Shown: one piece after another, positions 8,231 through 15,999 of the stretch
Numbering within the stretch: position 1 is the first letter of the stretch
Layout: every line of letters begins with the position of its first letter
NCBI GenBank assembly: GCA_938027385.1
Contig: CALJBF010000011.1
Location: forward strand, 1 to 20,166
Direction of reading: 5' to 3'
DNA: 20,166 nucleotides
DNA from: an uncultured Porphyromonadaceae bacterium
GTDB taxonomy: Bacteria > Bacteroidota > Bacteroidia > Bacteroidales > Muribaculaceae
Notes under the pieces: generated by a model
Database searches by the model: none
The model's input: the letters and a program-made list of their open reading frames with translations, nothing else
Told to the model about the DNA's origin: nothing
Translations under genes and position numbers: made by a program

Positions 8231-8941
8231 ATGCCTGCGAAGAACAACGAAACACAGGATTTGAGCCACCTCAGCCGCTTGCTGGCGCTTGAGGCAACTT
8301 ATCGTCTGCGGCCCGAGACTATGGAAGAGTTTCTGGCCGGGGGGACGCTCATTGCGCTTGATACCTACGAGCCGATGATCGATGCCGGTGTGTTCGACCC
8401 GAACATCTATATCGTCAAGACCGGGCTGATACGCGGCACTTACCTCGACAAGAACATCGAGAAGACCGCCGGTTTTGCCCTCCCCGGAACGGTGCTGATG
8501 TCGTTCCACTGCTATTACGGGCATGAGCCGTCGTATTACCGTTTCGAGGCATGCTGCCCCACGACCCTGCTCAGGGTGCCGCGGCAGTATTTCGACGAGA
8601 TGCTTGAGCGCTCGCACGAGTTCTCGCTGTGGATCATGAGCATGCATCAGAACCAGCTCTATTACAACGAAAGCCGCCACCGCCTGCTCAGTGGCGACGC
8701 CAAGACACGCCTCATCCAGCTGACACGCTACATGTCGGGCAACGCTGACATCATAGAGGCGCCCGACGAGGTCACCGATGGCGACAACATACACCGCGCG
8801 CTTGTCAGGAGCGGGTTGTACACCCGGTGGAAAGAGATTTTCAGGCTCGTGCCATCGAAGATCATCGCCTCTTATCTCGGCATAACCGAACAGCACCTCA
8901 GCAAGATCAAGCGCGAGGTCCTGCTCGGCGATCTGGGCTGA
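8231..8941 (+). CDS. Crp/Fnr-family transcriptional regulator
   Basis: A 236-residue DNA-binding regulator. Residues about 20-130 match the cyclic-nucleotide-binding-like beta-roll of the family (YIVKTGLIRGTYLDKN...AGFALPGTVLMSFHCYYG...CCPTTLLRVPRQYFDEML), followed by a dimerisation helix and a C-terminal helix-turn-helix (about 208-230: VPSKIIASYLGITEQHLSKIKRE), a form common in Bacteroidota Crp-like proteins. No cysteine arrangement of FNR type and no clear cAMP-binding arginine signature is seen, so the effector is unknown. The ATG at 8231 follows a -7 element so closely that the message should be nearly leaderless; a later methionine (residue 30) would cut into the sensory domain. Likely targets include itself and possibly the divergent outer-membrane protein gene, but this is inference. 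Confidence 0.88.
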   Translation: MPAKNNETQDLSHLSRLLALEATYRLRPETMEEFLAGGTLIALDTYEPMIDAGVFDPNIYIVKTGLIRGTYLDKNIEKTAGFALPGTVLMSFHCYYGHEPSYYRFEACCPTTLLRVPRQYFDEMLERSHEFSLWIMSMHQNQLYYNESRHRLLSGDAKTRLIQLTRYMSGNADIIEAPDEVTDGDNIHRALVRSGLYTRWKEIFRLVPSKIIASYLGITEQHLSKIKREVLLGDLG

Positions 8942-9017
8942 TGCCGCCACACCGCGCGGCTGAAAACCGTCCGTTCCCGCGCCCGGTGAAAGAATCACAC
9001 CCTTTTTTGACGAAATA

Positions 9018-9099
9018 CGCCCTTCGCGTTCCCTGAGGGCGGTATTAATTTTGCACCTGATACCGGAACTCACGAATCGCCCGGTTTTTTATCCGGGCG
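9018..9099 (+). promoter_or_regulatory. Promoter and leader hairpin of the GH43-GH127 operon
   Basis: A perfect -7 element, TAATTTTG, lies at 9046-9053, with TTCG at 9023-9026 as a possible weak -33 element (19-base spacer). An inverted repeat CGCCCT-N12-AGGGCG (9018-9023/9036-9041) brackets this region and could be an operator. In the leader a 7-bp stem (CGCCCGG 9078-9084 / CCGGGCG 9093-9099) with a T-rich loop ends 14 bases before the ATG at 9114, where it could affect translation. The promoter rules out the frame-extending start at 9051. Confidence 0.55.
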
Positions 9100-9113
9100 A
9101 AAAACCTGATAAC

Positions 9114-11066
9114 ATGAAAAAATACAACGTCACTGTATTACTCTTCCCATTGGCAATTGTGTCTGCGGCCGCAGCATGCGGTCTCACTGCCCGGGCGCAG
9201 GCATCCCGTTCGGCAGACCGGCATGAACAGGCCGGCAGCGTCTGCCGCAGTTTCAGATACGAAGGGAATCCGCTTATTAGATACAAGCATACCGCCGACC
9301 CGGCCACAATGGTGGTGGGCGACACCCTGTGGCTCTTTACAGGATATGACGAGCCCGGAAACCGGGAGGGGTATCACATGCCGAACTGGTGCGCGTTCTC
9401 GACGACCGATATGGTAGACTGGATCGAGCATCCGGTGCCGGTGCGTGCCGACGACTTCAGCTGGAACGACGCCCATGTGTCGTTTGCCGGGCACCCGGTG
9501 AAGGGACCCGAGGGTAAATATTATTTTTATTCGTCGACAAACTGGTGCGGCATCGGTGTGGCTCAGGCTGACAGGCCCGAAGGGCCTTACAGAGATATAC
9601 TCGGGCGCCCCATGCTCACGACCAAAGACTGCCCCGGCACCACCCACTCGTGGGCATGCATTGACCCGGCCGTGTTTGTCGACGATGACGGTCAGCCCCA
9701 CATATTCTGGGGAAACGGAAAGTGTTTCCATGCGCGGCTCGACAGAAACATGAAAGAGCTCGCCGGCCCGGTAGAGCCCCTTGAGCTCAGGGAATTCACC
9801 GAGGCGCCGTTCGTGCACAAGGCCAACGGAAAGTATTACCTTACCTATGCCGCACAGTGGCCCGAGAAGATAGCATACGCCATGGCCGACAGCATCACGG
9901 GCCCCTGGGAGTACATGGGCGTGATTTCGGAAGTGGCAGGCAACAGCAACACCACCCACCCGGCCATAGTGAATTTCAAGGGGCGCGACTGGTTCTTCTC
10001 GCACATCGGCGGACTGGACGGCGGCAGCGGCTCGCGTTCGGTGATAATCGAGCCGCTGTATTACAATTCCGACGGCACCATAGCCCCCGTGCATGCCTCG
10101 GCGGCAGGGGCGTCAACCTGGTATTCTGCCTGCGACAACAGGCACAACCCTGTTTTGCCGGGGTTCCAGGCCGATCCTGAGATTCTCTATTCCGAAAAGA
10201 CGGGCCGCTATTACATATATTCCACCACCGACGGCACTCCCGGCTGGGGAGGACATTATTTCAGGGTGTTTTCGTCAGGCAACCTTACCGACTGGACCGA
10301 CGGCGGGATTGTGCTCGATCTCAAGGGGAGCCAGGTGCCCTGGGCCACGGGCAATGCCTGGGCACCAGCGGCGATAGAGCGCCGGCAGCCCGACGGCACG
10401 TACCGCTATTACCTCTACTATAGCGGCCATTCCCCTGCGCTGGGCCGCAAGGCCATAGGGGTTGCCGTGGCCGATGATCCCGCAGGGCCGTTTTACGACC
10501 ACGGAGAGCCGATTGTGGCCGAAAGCCCCGTGGGGAGCGGCCAGGAGATTGATGTCGACGTGTTCCGCGACCCGGCAAACGGCAGATATTATCTTTACTG
10601 GGGGAACGGATATATGGCCGGCGCCGAGCTCGAGGATGACATGACCTCCATGAAAGAGGGCACCCTCACGGTCATGACTCCGGCGGGAGGCACACTGCAG
10701 GATTATGCCTACCGCGAGGCGCCATACGTGTTCTGGCGCGACGGGCTGTATTATTTCCTGTGGTCGGTCGACGATACAGGCTCGCCCAACTACCATATCG
10801 CCTACGGCACGGCCCGCTCGCCGTTGGGCCCGGTCGAGGTGGCCGCCGACCCGGTGATACTGATTGAGGAGCCTGAAAAGGAGATTTACGGCACCGGCCA
10901 CTGCTCGGTGATAAACATCCCCGGCACCGATGACTGGCGCATCGTCTATCACCGCATAAACAGGCATTTCCTTTCAGACGGCCCCGGCATACACCGCCAG
11001 GTGTGCGTTGACCGCCTGGAATTCAACCCCGACCGAACAATAAAGCGAATACATCCCACACTATGA
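9114..11066 (+). CDS. Secreted tandem-domain glycoside hydrolase family 43 protein
   Basis: A 650-residue exported enzyme with two consecutive five-bladed beta-propeller GH43 domains. GH43 enzymes are mostly alpha-L-arabinofuranosidases, beta-xylosidases and endo-arabinanases. Signal peptide about 1-28, with likely cleavage at ARA|Q; a cysteine at 22 makes a lipoprotein signal a weaker alternative. Domain 1 (about 48-325) keeps the three acidic residues expected in the family: D62 (HTADPAT), D184 (CIDPAVFVDDDG) and E230 (FTEAPF). Domain 2 (about 345-650) keeps D354 (FQADPEI), D480 (EIDVDVF, in place of the usual IDP) and E535 (YREAPY). Both domains therefore look catalytically competent. The length, about twice a single-domain GH43, reflects the duplication. 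The stop overlaps the next gene by ATGA, so the two are translated from one message. An activity on arabinose-containing plant glycans is inferred from the GH127 partner; exact specificity is open. Confidence 0.88.
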   Translation: MKKYNVTVLLFPLAIVSAAAACGLTARAQASRSADRHEQAGSVCRSFRYEGNPLIRYKHTADPATMVVGDTLWLFTGYDEPGNREGYHMPNWCAFSTTDMVDWIEHPVPVRADDFSWNDAHVSFAGHPVKGPEGKYYFYSSTNWCGIGVAQADRPEGPYRDILGRPMLTTKDCPGTTHSWACIDPAVFVDDDGQPHIFWGNGKCFHARLDRNMKELAGPVEPLELREFTEAPFVHKANGKYYLTYAAQWPEKIAYAMADSITGPWEYMGVISEVAGNSNTTHPAIVNFKGRDWFFSHIGGLDGGSGSRSVIIEPLYYNSDGTIAPVHASAAGASTWYSACDNRHNPVLPGFQADPEILYSEKTGRYYIYSTTDGTPGWGGHYFRVFSSGNLTDWTDGGIVLDLKGSQVPWATGNAWAPAAIERRQPDGTYRYYLYYSGHSPALGRKAIGVAVADDPAGPFYDHGEPIVAESPVGSGQEIDVDVFRDPANGRYYLYWGNGYMAGAELEDDMTSMKEGTLTVMTPAGGTLQDYAYREAPYVFWRDGLYYFLWSVDDTGSPNYHIAYGTARSPLGPVEVAADPVILIEEPEKEIYGTGHCSVINIPGTDDWRIVYHRINRHFLSDGPGIHRQVCVDRLEFNPDRTIKRIHPTL

Positions 11067-13045
11067 AACAAATTACGACAAGCATCGCCGCCGTCTGCCT
11101 TGCCGCACTCTGCGCGGGCATTACGGCGCAGGGCCGCACGGCATCAGGCGGCTACCCCTACGAACCCGTCCCTTTCACCTCCGTAAGGATTACCGACGCC
11201 TTCTGGGGTGACCGGCTGAATACGAGCCGCACGGTGACAGTGCCGCTCGCATTCCGGAAATGCGAGGAATCTGGCCGGTACGACAATTTCGTTAAGGCGG
11301 CGAACCCCTCGACCGATTACGAGGTGGGTGGGTTCCCGTTCGACGACACCGACGTCTACAAGACCATCGAGGGCGCGAGCTATCTGCTGCAGACCTATCC
11401 CGACACCAAACTTGAGGCGTATATCGACAGCGTGCTCGTGCTGGTGGCCGCGGCCCAGGAACCTGACGGCTACCTGAACACCTCGTACACCATGAATCCG
11501 GCGCATCCGCATCCGTGGATGAACCCCGTGAAGTGGGAGAGTGTAGAGAACCTGAGCCACGAGCTTTACAACCTCGGCCACATGGTTGAGGCAGCCGTAG
11601 CGCATTACCAGGCCACCGGAAAGCGTAATTTCCTTGACATCGCCACGCGCTATGCCGACTGCGTGTGCGCCGCTTTCGGTCCCGGCGAAGGGCAGCTCGA
11701 CAGGGTGCCCGGCCACCAGATCGCCGAGATGGGACTCGTGAAACTCTATCTCGCCACCGGCGACCGGAAATATCTCGACCAGGCGAGATTCTTCCTCGAC
11801 CGCCGCGGCCATACCGGCCGGCGCGACAAGTACAGTCAGGCCCACCTGCCGGTAACCGAGCAGGACGAGGCCGTGGGGCATGCCGTAAGGGCTGTCTACA
11901 TGTATTCGGGCATGGCCGACGTGGCCGCGCTTACCGGCGACTCGGCCTACATTGCCGCCATCGACCGGATCTGGGAGAATATTGTCAACAGGAAATTCTA
12001 TATCACCGGGGGCATAGGGGCGCGCCACGAGGGGGAGTCGTTCGGCGACAATTACGAGTTGCCGAACGCCAGCGCTTACTGTGAGACCTGCGCCGCCATC
12101 GGCAACGTGTACCTCAACCACCGCCTGTTCCTGCTGCACGGCGACGCCCGCTATTACGACGCTCTTGAGCGCACCCTCTACAACGGACTCATCTCGGGCA
12201 TGTCGCTCGGGGGCGACAGGTTCTTCTACCCCAACCCCCTGGCAAGCAACGGCGGCTATGAGCGCCAGCCATGGTTCGACTGCTCATGCTGTCCGTCTAA
12301 CCTGTGCCGGTTCATTCCCTCGCTCCCGGGGTATGTCTATGCCGTGAAGGATGACCAGGTGTATGTGAACCTCTATATGGCTAACGATGCCGACTTGCGT
12401 GTGTCAGACCGACCGGTACGGCTGTTGCAGTCTGGAGATTATGTATGGGACGGAAAGTCGGTGATCGACATCCGCGAGAACCGTGCCGGCACATTCACGC
12501 TGAAACTGCGCATGCCGGGCTGGGCCATGGGGCACCCCGTGCCGGGCGACCTCAACTCCTATGCCGGAAACCATGTGCCGGGCGCCACCGTGCGTGTCAA
12601 CGGCGATACGGTGCCGGTTAGAGAGCTCGCGAAAGGCTATCTCTCCATCACCCGCAAGTGGAAGAAGGGTGACCGCGTGGAGGTGGAGTTCGACAATACG
12701 CCGCGCGTCGTGCGCTCACACCCCGACGTGACCGCAAATGCAGGGAAAATCGCCGTGGAGCGCGGCCCTGTGGTGTACTGCGCCGAATGGCCCGACAACG
12801 ACTTCGACCTTGACGACGCCGTGGTCTACCCCGATCCCGTGATTACTGAACGGAGGGATGCGGCCCTGCACGGCATTGTGCGCCTCGATACCGACGCGCA
12901 GACCGTGACACGCGACGGCACCGGTGATCTTGTTCTCCGGAAGGTGCGCCTGTCGATGATACCCTATTACGCCTGGGCAAACAGGGGCGAGGGTGACATG
13001 AAGGTCTGGCTCCCCGTGACACCCTTGGCACTCGGCCGAGAATGA
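11063..13045 (+). CDS. Secreted GH127 beta-L-arabinofuranosidase family protein
   Basis: A 660-residue exported enzyme of the GH127 (former DUF1680) family. Signal peptide about 1-22 (TA|QG). It shows the alpha/alpha-barrel family motifs GHQIAEMGLVKLYLATGD (217-234) and the metal/catalytic signatures HEGESF (E325), ETCAAIG (E341, C343) and DCSCCPSNL (C409, C410). The spacing E325-E341-C343 is the same as that between Glu322, Glu338 and Cys340 of the characterised bifidobacterial enzyme HypBA1, whose zinc is held by one glutamate and three cysteines with a cysteine as nucleophile. The expected reaction is release of beta-linked L-arabinofuranose; other GH127 members act on related sugars such as aceric acid, so specificity is not certain. 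A C-terminal beta-sandwich region follows (about 430-660). The start codon overlaps the GH43 stop (ATGA), indicating translational coupling. Confidence 0.92.
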   Translation: MKQITTSIAAVCLAALCAGITAQGRTASGGYPYEPVPFTSVRITDAFWGDRLNTSRTVTVPLAFRKCEESGRYDNFVKAANPSTDYEVGGFPFDDTDVYKTIEGASYLLQTYPDTKLEAYIDSVLVLVAAAQEPDGYLNTSYTMNPAHPHPWMNPVKWESVENLSHELYNLGHMVEAAVAHYQATGKRNFLDIATRYADCVCAAFGPGEGQLDRVPGHQIAEMGLVKLYLATGDRKYLDQARFFLDRRGHTGRRDKYSQAHLPVTEQDEAVGHAVRAVYMYSGMADVAALTGDSAYIAAIDRIWENIVNRKFYITGGIGARHEGESFGDNYELPNASAYCETCAAIGNVYLNHRLFLLHGDARYYDALERTLYNGLISGMSLGGDRFFYPNPLASNGGYERQPWFDCSCCPSNLCRFIPSLPGYVYAVKDDQVYVNLYMANDADLRVSDRPVRLLQSGDYVWDGKSVIDIRENRAGTFTLKLRMPGWAMGHPVPGDLNSYAGNHVPGATVRVNGDTVPVRELAKGYLSITRKWKKGDRVEVEFDNTPRVVRSHPDVTANAGKIAVERGPVVYCAEWPDNDFDLDDAVVYPDPVITERRDAALHGIVRLDTDAQTVTRDGTGDLVLRKVRLSMIPYYAWANRGEGDMKVWLPVTPLALGRE

Positions 13046-13181
13046 CCTCTGCGGGGAGCCCTCTTCACCGGGAGGCAGGGTTTGCCTGTCAGTCACTGCT
13101 GTTTCTTACATCGAGTCTATTGCGTACCACACAACAAGTCACCACGGAATGTTGCCGGAATGGCTCCTCTCATTACACTTT

Positions 13182-13225
13182 TTAATTTAGATTAATGGAT
13201 GTGGCGGTGATGTTGCATAATTTTG
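13182..13225 (+). promoter_or_regulatory. Orphan promoter element in the intergenic region
   Basis: A perfect TAATTTTG followed by C lies at 13218-13225. About 22 bases upstream is TTAATTTAGATTAA (13182-13195), two TTAA units 10 bases apart. No clear gene follows; the transcript would contain the hairpin at 13293-13334. Confidence 0.4.
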
Positions 13226-13292
13226 CGGCACCGGTGTGCTGAGACTCCGGCCATAGCCAGAATGTGATAAAAAAAAGTAGTGATATGAAGAT

Positions 13293-13334
13293 AGAAGGCG
13301 CTGTGATTGCCCGGGAGGGGTCACAGCGCTTTCT
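13293..13334. other. Fourteen-base-pair stem-loop
   Basis: AGAAGGCGCTGTGA (13293-13306) pairs with TCACAGCGCTTTCT (13321-13334) over 14 positions with one G-T pair, around a 14-base GC-rich loop. No T-run follows directly on either strand. It may be an RNA structure or an attenuator. Confidence 0.5.
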
Positions 13335-13419
13335 GATGTTATTGGGGCATATTATCTGTCGTTTGTTACGGCAATTGCTCGCGGATGCCGGCAGAATGAC
13401 GGTCATATCCCTGTTTTTT

Positions 13420-13466
13420 TACCCAGTTTTGGGTATTGACCGGGCGCCGGGTCTGTCGTAACTTTG
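13420..13466 (+). promoter_or_regulatory. Well-formed promoter with -33 and -7 elements
   Basis: TATTG (13434-13438) and a perfect -7 element TAACTTTG (13459-13466) are separated by 20 bases, the standard Bacteroidota spacing. An inverted repeat TACCCA-N4-TGGGTA (13420-13435) touches the -33 element and could be an operator. The promoter points into only about 90 bases before a strong hairpin. Confidence 0.55.
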
Positions 13467-13471
13467 CATTG

Positions 13472-13555
13472 TGGAAATGATGTAGAACGTAAGCCACATT
13501 AAATATATTAGGAACCTTTGCATGCCCCGGGTGTAGCGCCACCCGGGGCATGCCG
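13472..13555 (+). ncRNA. Candidate small RNA
   Basis: A well-formed promoter is followed after about 50 bases by a 14-bp perfect stem-loop (13520-13553) that could end the transcript. In between, the only ATG-started frames close within a few codons (ATG ATG TAG). The product would be a noncoding RNA of about 80-85 bases. The ends are estimated, and the hairpin may instead only serve the transporter gene on the other strand. Confidence 0.35.
13520..13553. terminator. Strong hairpin beside the phosphate transporter stop codon
   Basis: GCATGCCCCGGGTG and CACCCGGGGCATGC form a perfect 14-bp stem around a 6-base loop, ending 14 bases from the transporter's stop codon. It is likely a terminator for the minus-strand gene, and possibly for the short plus-strand transcript. 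T-runs are absent, which is common for hairpins at these positions in this window. Confidence 0.6.
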
Positions 13556-13566
13556 GTATCCGGGGG

Positions 13567-15852
13567 TCAGATCGTGGCGGCAGTGATGCGGTTGGGGCGC
13601 CCCGAGTAGCCGATGTCGCGCATCTTGGCGAACGAGCGCAGGTATTTGCGCAGTGACGATACCATCTCCTGGGTCTCCTGGAGCATGTTAAGGTAGACGT
13701 ATAGCACCGACATGGCAGCCGGGTCGCCTTCGCGCAGATGGTCGTGCAGGCTGTGGGTGGTGTCTGAGATGACGTCTTTGATTTCGTCGCAATGGTGGCG
13801 GAGCAGGTTAACGGTTTCGGTCGACGGCGCGTCGGCCAGGGCGAGGATGTCGGCGAAGAGTGTGTCGACGCGACCGCTGATTACCTCGAAGTCACTGACA
13901 TAGCGCGGGGGCAGCGGCAGGAAGTTGTTCTCGACATGCTCTTTGCAGATTTCGTTGATTCGCCTCAGGTTGTAGAGCACCGACATGCAGCAGTTGTTGC
14001 CCAGGTAGAACCAGGTACTTTTCTCGATGGCGGTCTCGCGGGGCAGACGGCGCAGGCACAGTGTCTCTTTGCGGCGCGCGTTCTTGAGGTCGCGTTTCCA
14101 GTTGGTGAGCGTGCGCGATGTCTTGTCGAGCGTGCGCAGATCCTCGGCCACGAAAGCGCGGGTCATTTTCGAGTAGCTGTCGGCTGCCGAGGCCAGAAAC
14201 TTTTCCTGGGCTCCGGTGAGATACATCAGGAACAGAGGCCACACATCGGCCGGGTCTTTTGTCGCGAGTATGGTCTGGAAGAGGGTGTCGCCCTGAGTTT
14301 CTGAGTCCTTGCGGTTGAAACGTCTGTGACTGCGTATTATCAGCGCTATGGTCACGGCGGCAAGCGCGAACATTACCCAATGGCCTCCCAGGTGCATCAG
14401 CAGCACTATCACACCGGCACCCGCGAAGGCTACGCCGGCGGTGATGAACCACCCCCCGATTACCGAAATCACGCCGGTGATGCGGAAGACGGCGCTCTCA
14501 CGGCCCCACGCGCGGTCGGCCAGCGATGAACCCATCGCGACCATGAAGGTGACGAAAGTGGTGGAAAGCGGGAGCTTGAGCGAGGTGCCCACGGCGATGA
14601 GTGCGCCGGCAAGCACCAGGTTCACCGAACCCCTGACAAGGTCGAAGGCCGCTCCGTTCTCGACTGTCATCTGCGACATGTCGAACCGGCGGTTGAACCA
14701 GCGGCGCACACGCGGCGGTGTGACGCGGCGTACCCACGACAGTGCCGAGATGGTCCACCGCACCAGGCGCCGGGCCACGCGCGACGAGCCGAACATCTCG
14801 TCGCCGTCGCTCTGACTGCCCAGGCCGATTTCGGTCTGCGCCACCTTCCGCGCCTTTTTTGATGTGGCAAGCGACACCACCATTATCAGGCCGGCGCCGA
14901 TGAGAAACCACACCGGTGTATTGGCCGGCCCGTTGAGCGAACCCATCAGGAAACCGTGCGCGTCGCCCCCGCCGTTGGCGACATAATCCTGGAACGAGGA
15001 CAGGCCCGACAGCGGCACGCCGATGAAGTTCACCAGGTCGTTGCCGGCGAAAGCCATGGCCAGGGCGAAGGTGCCCATCAGCACCACCACCTTGAGCACG
15101 TTCACGCCCAGCGCGTGCAGCAGTTGCATTAGCAGTGTGAAACCCACAAGGCACCCCGTGATTATGAGCGCGGTATGGGCGGCAATCCAGGCCTTGACCT
15201 CAGGGGTCATGAACGTGAGGTCTTTAGTGCCCTTGATCAGCAGAAAATATACGATGGCAGTGGCGCAGATGCCGCCGTAGATGCCGATCTTCCATTTCAG
15301 TTTGCTGCGGTAGTCGAATGAGAAGATCATACGTGTAAGGAACTGCACCACGGTACCGAAGAAGAAGGCTATGATCACCGACAGGAAGATGCCGAGAATC
15401 ACCGACAGTGCTTTCTCGGTGTTCAGCAGGTCGTTGAATCCGAGACCGGTGGTGTCAGAGGCCATTTTGATAAGCGACACCACGAAAGTGGCACCTAACA
15501 GTTCGAACACCATCGACACGGTTGTCGACGTGGGCATGCCGAGGGTGTTGAACACATCGAGCAGTATGATGTCGGTCACCATCACGGCCATGAAGATGCA
15601 GATCAGGTCGTAGAATGAGAACTGCTCGGGCCGGAATATGCCGTGCCGCGCGATGTCCATCATGCCGTTGCTCATGGCGGCGCCGATGAACACGCCTATC
15701 GAGGCCACGGCGAGTATGCGTTTGAAAGATGCGGCCTTTGAGCCTATTGCCGAGTTAAGGAAGTTCACGGCATCGTTGCTCACCCCCACCGACAGGTCAA
15801 ATACTGCCAGCAGAAAGAGGAATATCACAACACATAGAAACAGTATTTCCAT
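13567..15852 (-). CDS. PiT-family inorganic phosphate transporter with PhoU-like C-terminal domain
   Basis: A 761-residue inner-membrane transporter that should move inorganic phosphate with a coupling cation. Both PiT signatures are present: VSNDAVNFLNSAIGSKA (24-40) and AGNDLVNFIGVPLSG (269-283). About eight hydrophobic segments lie before residue 330; a basic linker (about 330-395) and further membrane segments (about 405-505, including SLKLPLSTTFVTFMVAMGSSLADRAWG) follow. Residues about 520-750 are soluble and helical and resemble the PhoU/DUF47 family, a fusion seen in Bacteroidota PiT proteins and absent from the roughly 500-residue E. coli PitA. The MEILFLCVVIFLFLL start leads directly into the first membrane helix. 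It lies downstream of a two-component system in the same direction, with a 147-base gap containing a hairpin and a regulator-like site shared with that system, suggesting phosphate-responsive control. Sulfate or another anion is a less likely substrate. Confidence 0.92.
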   Translation of the reverse strand: MEILFLCVVIFLFLLAVFDLSVGVSNDAVNFLNSAIGSKAASFKRILAVASIGVFIGAAMSNGMMDIARHGIFRPEQFSFYDLICIFMAVMVTDIILLDVFNTLGMPTSTTVSMVFELLGATFVVSLIKMASDTTGLGFNDLLNTEKALSVILGIFLSVIIAFFFGTVVQFLTRMIFSFDYRSKLKWKIGIYGGICATAIVYFLLIKGTKDLTFMTPEVKAWIAAHTALIITGCLVGFTLLMQLLHALGVNVLKVVVLMGTFALAMAFAGNDLVNFIGVPLSGLSSFQDYVANGGGDAHGFLMGSLNGPANTPVWFLIGAGLIMVVSLATSKKARKVAQTEIGLGSQSDGDEMFGSSRVARRLVRWTISALSWVRRVTPPRVRRWFNRRFDMSQMTVENGAAFDLVRGSVNLVLAGALIAVGTSLKLPLSTTFVTFMVAMGSSLADRAWGRESAVFRITGVISVIGGWFITAGVAFAGAGVIVLLMHLGGHWVMFALAAVTIALIIRSHRRFNRKDSETQGDTLFQTILATKDPADVWPLFLMYLTGAQEKFLASAADSYSKMTRAFVAEDLRTLDKTSRTLTNWKRDLKNARRKETLCLRRLPRETAIEKSTWFYLGNNCCMSVLYNLRRINEICKEHVENNFLPLPPRYVSDFEVISGRVDTLFADILALADAPSTETVNLLRHHCDEIKDVISDTTHSLHDHLREGDPAAMSVLYVYLNMLQETQEMVSSLRKYLRSFAKMRDIGYSGRPNRITAATI

Positions 15853-15883
15853 ATATGAAACAGGGTATGTTTATTTGTTATTA

Positions 15884-15891
15884 CAAAGTAA
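15884..15891 (-). promoter_or_regulatory. Possible -7 element of the phosphate transporter gene
   Basis: The minus strand reads TTACTTTG, a 7 of 8 match to TAnnTTTG, 31 bases before the ATG. An overlapping alternative, AAGTTTTGC (15916-15924), is also 7 of 8. Neither has a clear -33 element, which fits a promoter that needs an activator. Confidence 0.3.
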
Positions 15892-15921
15892 CCCTATGCT
15901 TGTTTCATAAATGTTGCAAAA

Positions 15922-15940
15922 CTTTTAACAAAAACTTAAA
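15922..15940 (-). promoter_or_regulatory. Candidate PhoB-type binding site upstream of the transporter
   Basis: On the minus strand TTAA units recur exactly 11 bases apart (TTAAGTTTTTGTTAA). The 16-base core matches the site at 18190-18206 with one C/T difference. Direct repeats of 11-base period are characteristic of OmpR/PhoB-family regulators. The site lies about 30 bases upstream of the possible -7 element. Confidence 0.5.
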
Positions 15941-15950
15941 TGAGGGGGTG

Positions 15951-15976
15951 GTGGGAATTATGGGAATTATTCCCAC
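15951..15976 (-). terminator. Probable terminator after the histidine kinase gene
   Basis: GTGGGAAT (15951-15958) pairs with ATTCCCAC (15969-15976); an alternative inner hairpin pairs TGGGAAT with ATTCCCA (15961-15975). It lies 24 bases past the kinase stop codon and would separate it from the transporter, though T-rich sequence follows only after a gap, so read-through is possible. Confidence 0.45.
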
Positions 15977-15999
15977 AGCTCCCATCACTCCCATTGCTG

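Larger units (their letters stand above)
13046..13566. other. Gene-poor intergenic region with two promoters and hairpins
   Basis: This 521-base stretch lies between the end of the GH127 gene and the end of the convergent phosphate transporter gene. It has two perfect plus-strand -7 elements (13218-13225, 13459-13466), two strong stem-loops (13293-13334, 13520-13553) and no well-supported protein gene. A GTG-started frame at 13264-13461 (65 codons) resembles nothing known to me and spans a hairpin. Confidence 0.6.

Noticed and set aside
8099..9073. A 324-codon open frame on the minus strand opposite the Crp-type gene
   Set aside because: It is the antisense shadow of a well-recognised regulator in GC-rich DNA; the product resembles no family I know and has no promoter of its own.
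9138..12139. Long minus-strand frames of 318, 230 and 331 codons opposite the GH43 and GH127 genes
   Set aside because: They follow the codon structure of the plus-strand enzymes, which have full family motifs; the antisense products are compositionally odd and unrecognisable.
13264..13461. A 65-codon GTG-started frame in the intergenic region
   Set aside because: It spans a 14-bp hairpin and runs into the next promoter, shows no recognisable motif, and has no supported start, so it is not called as a gene.
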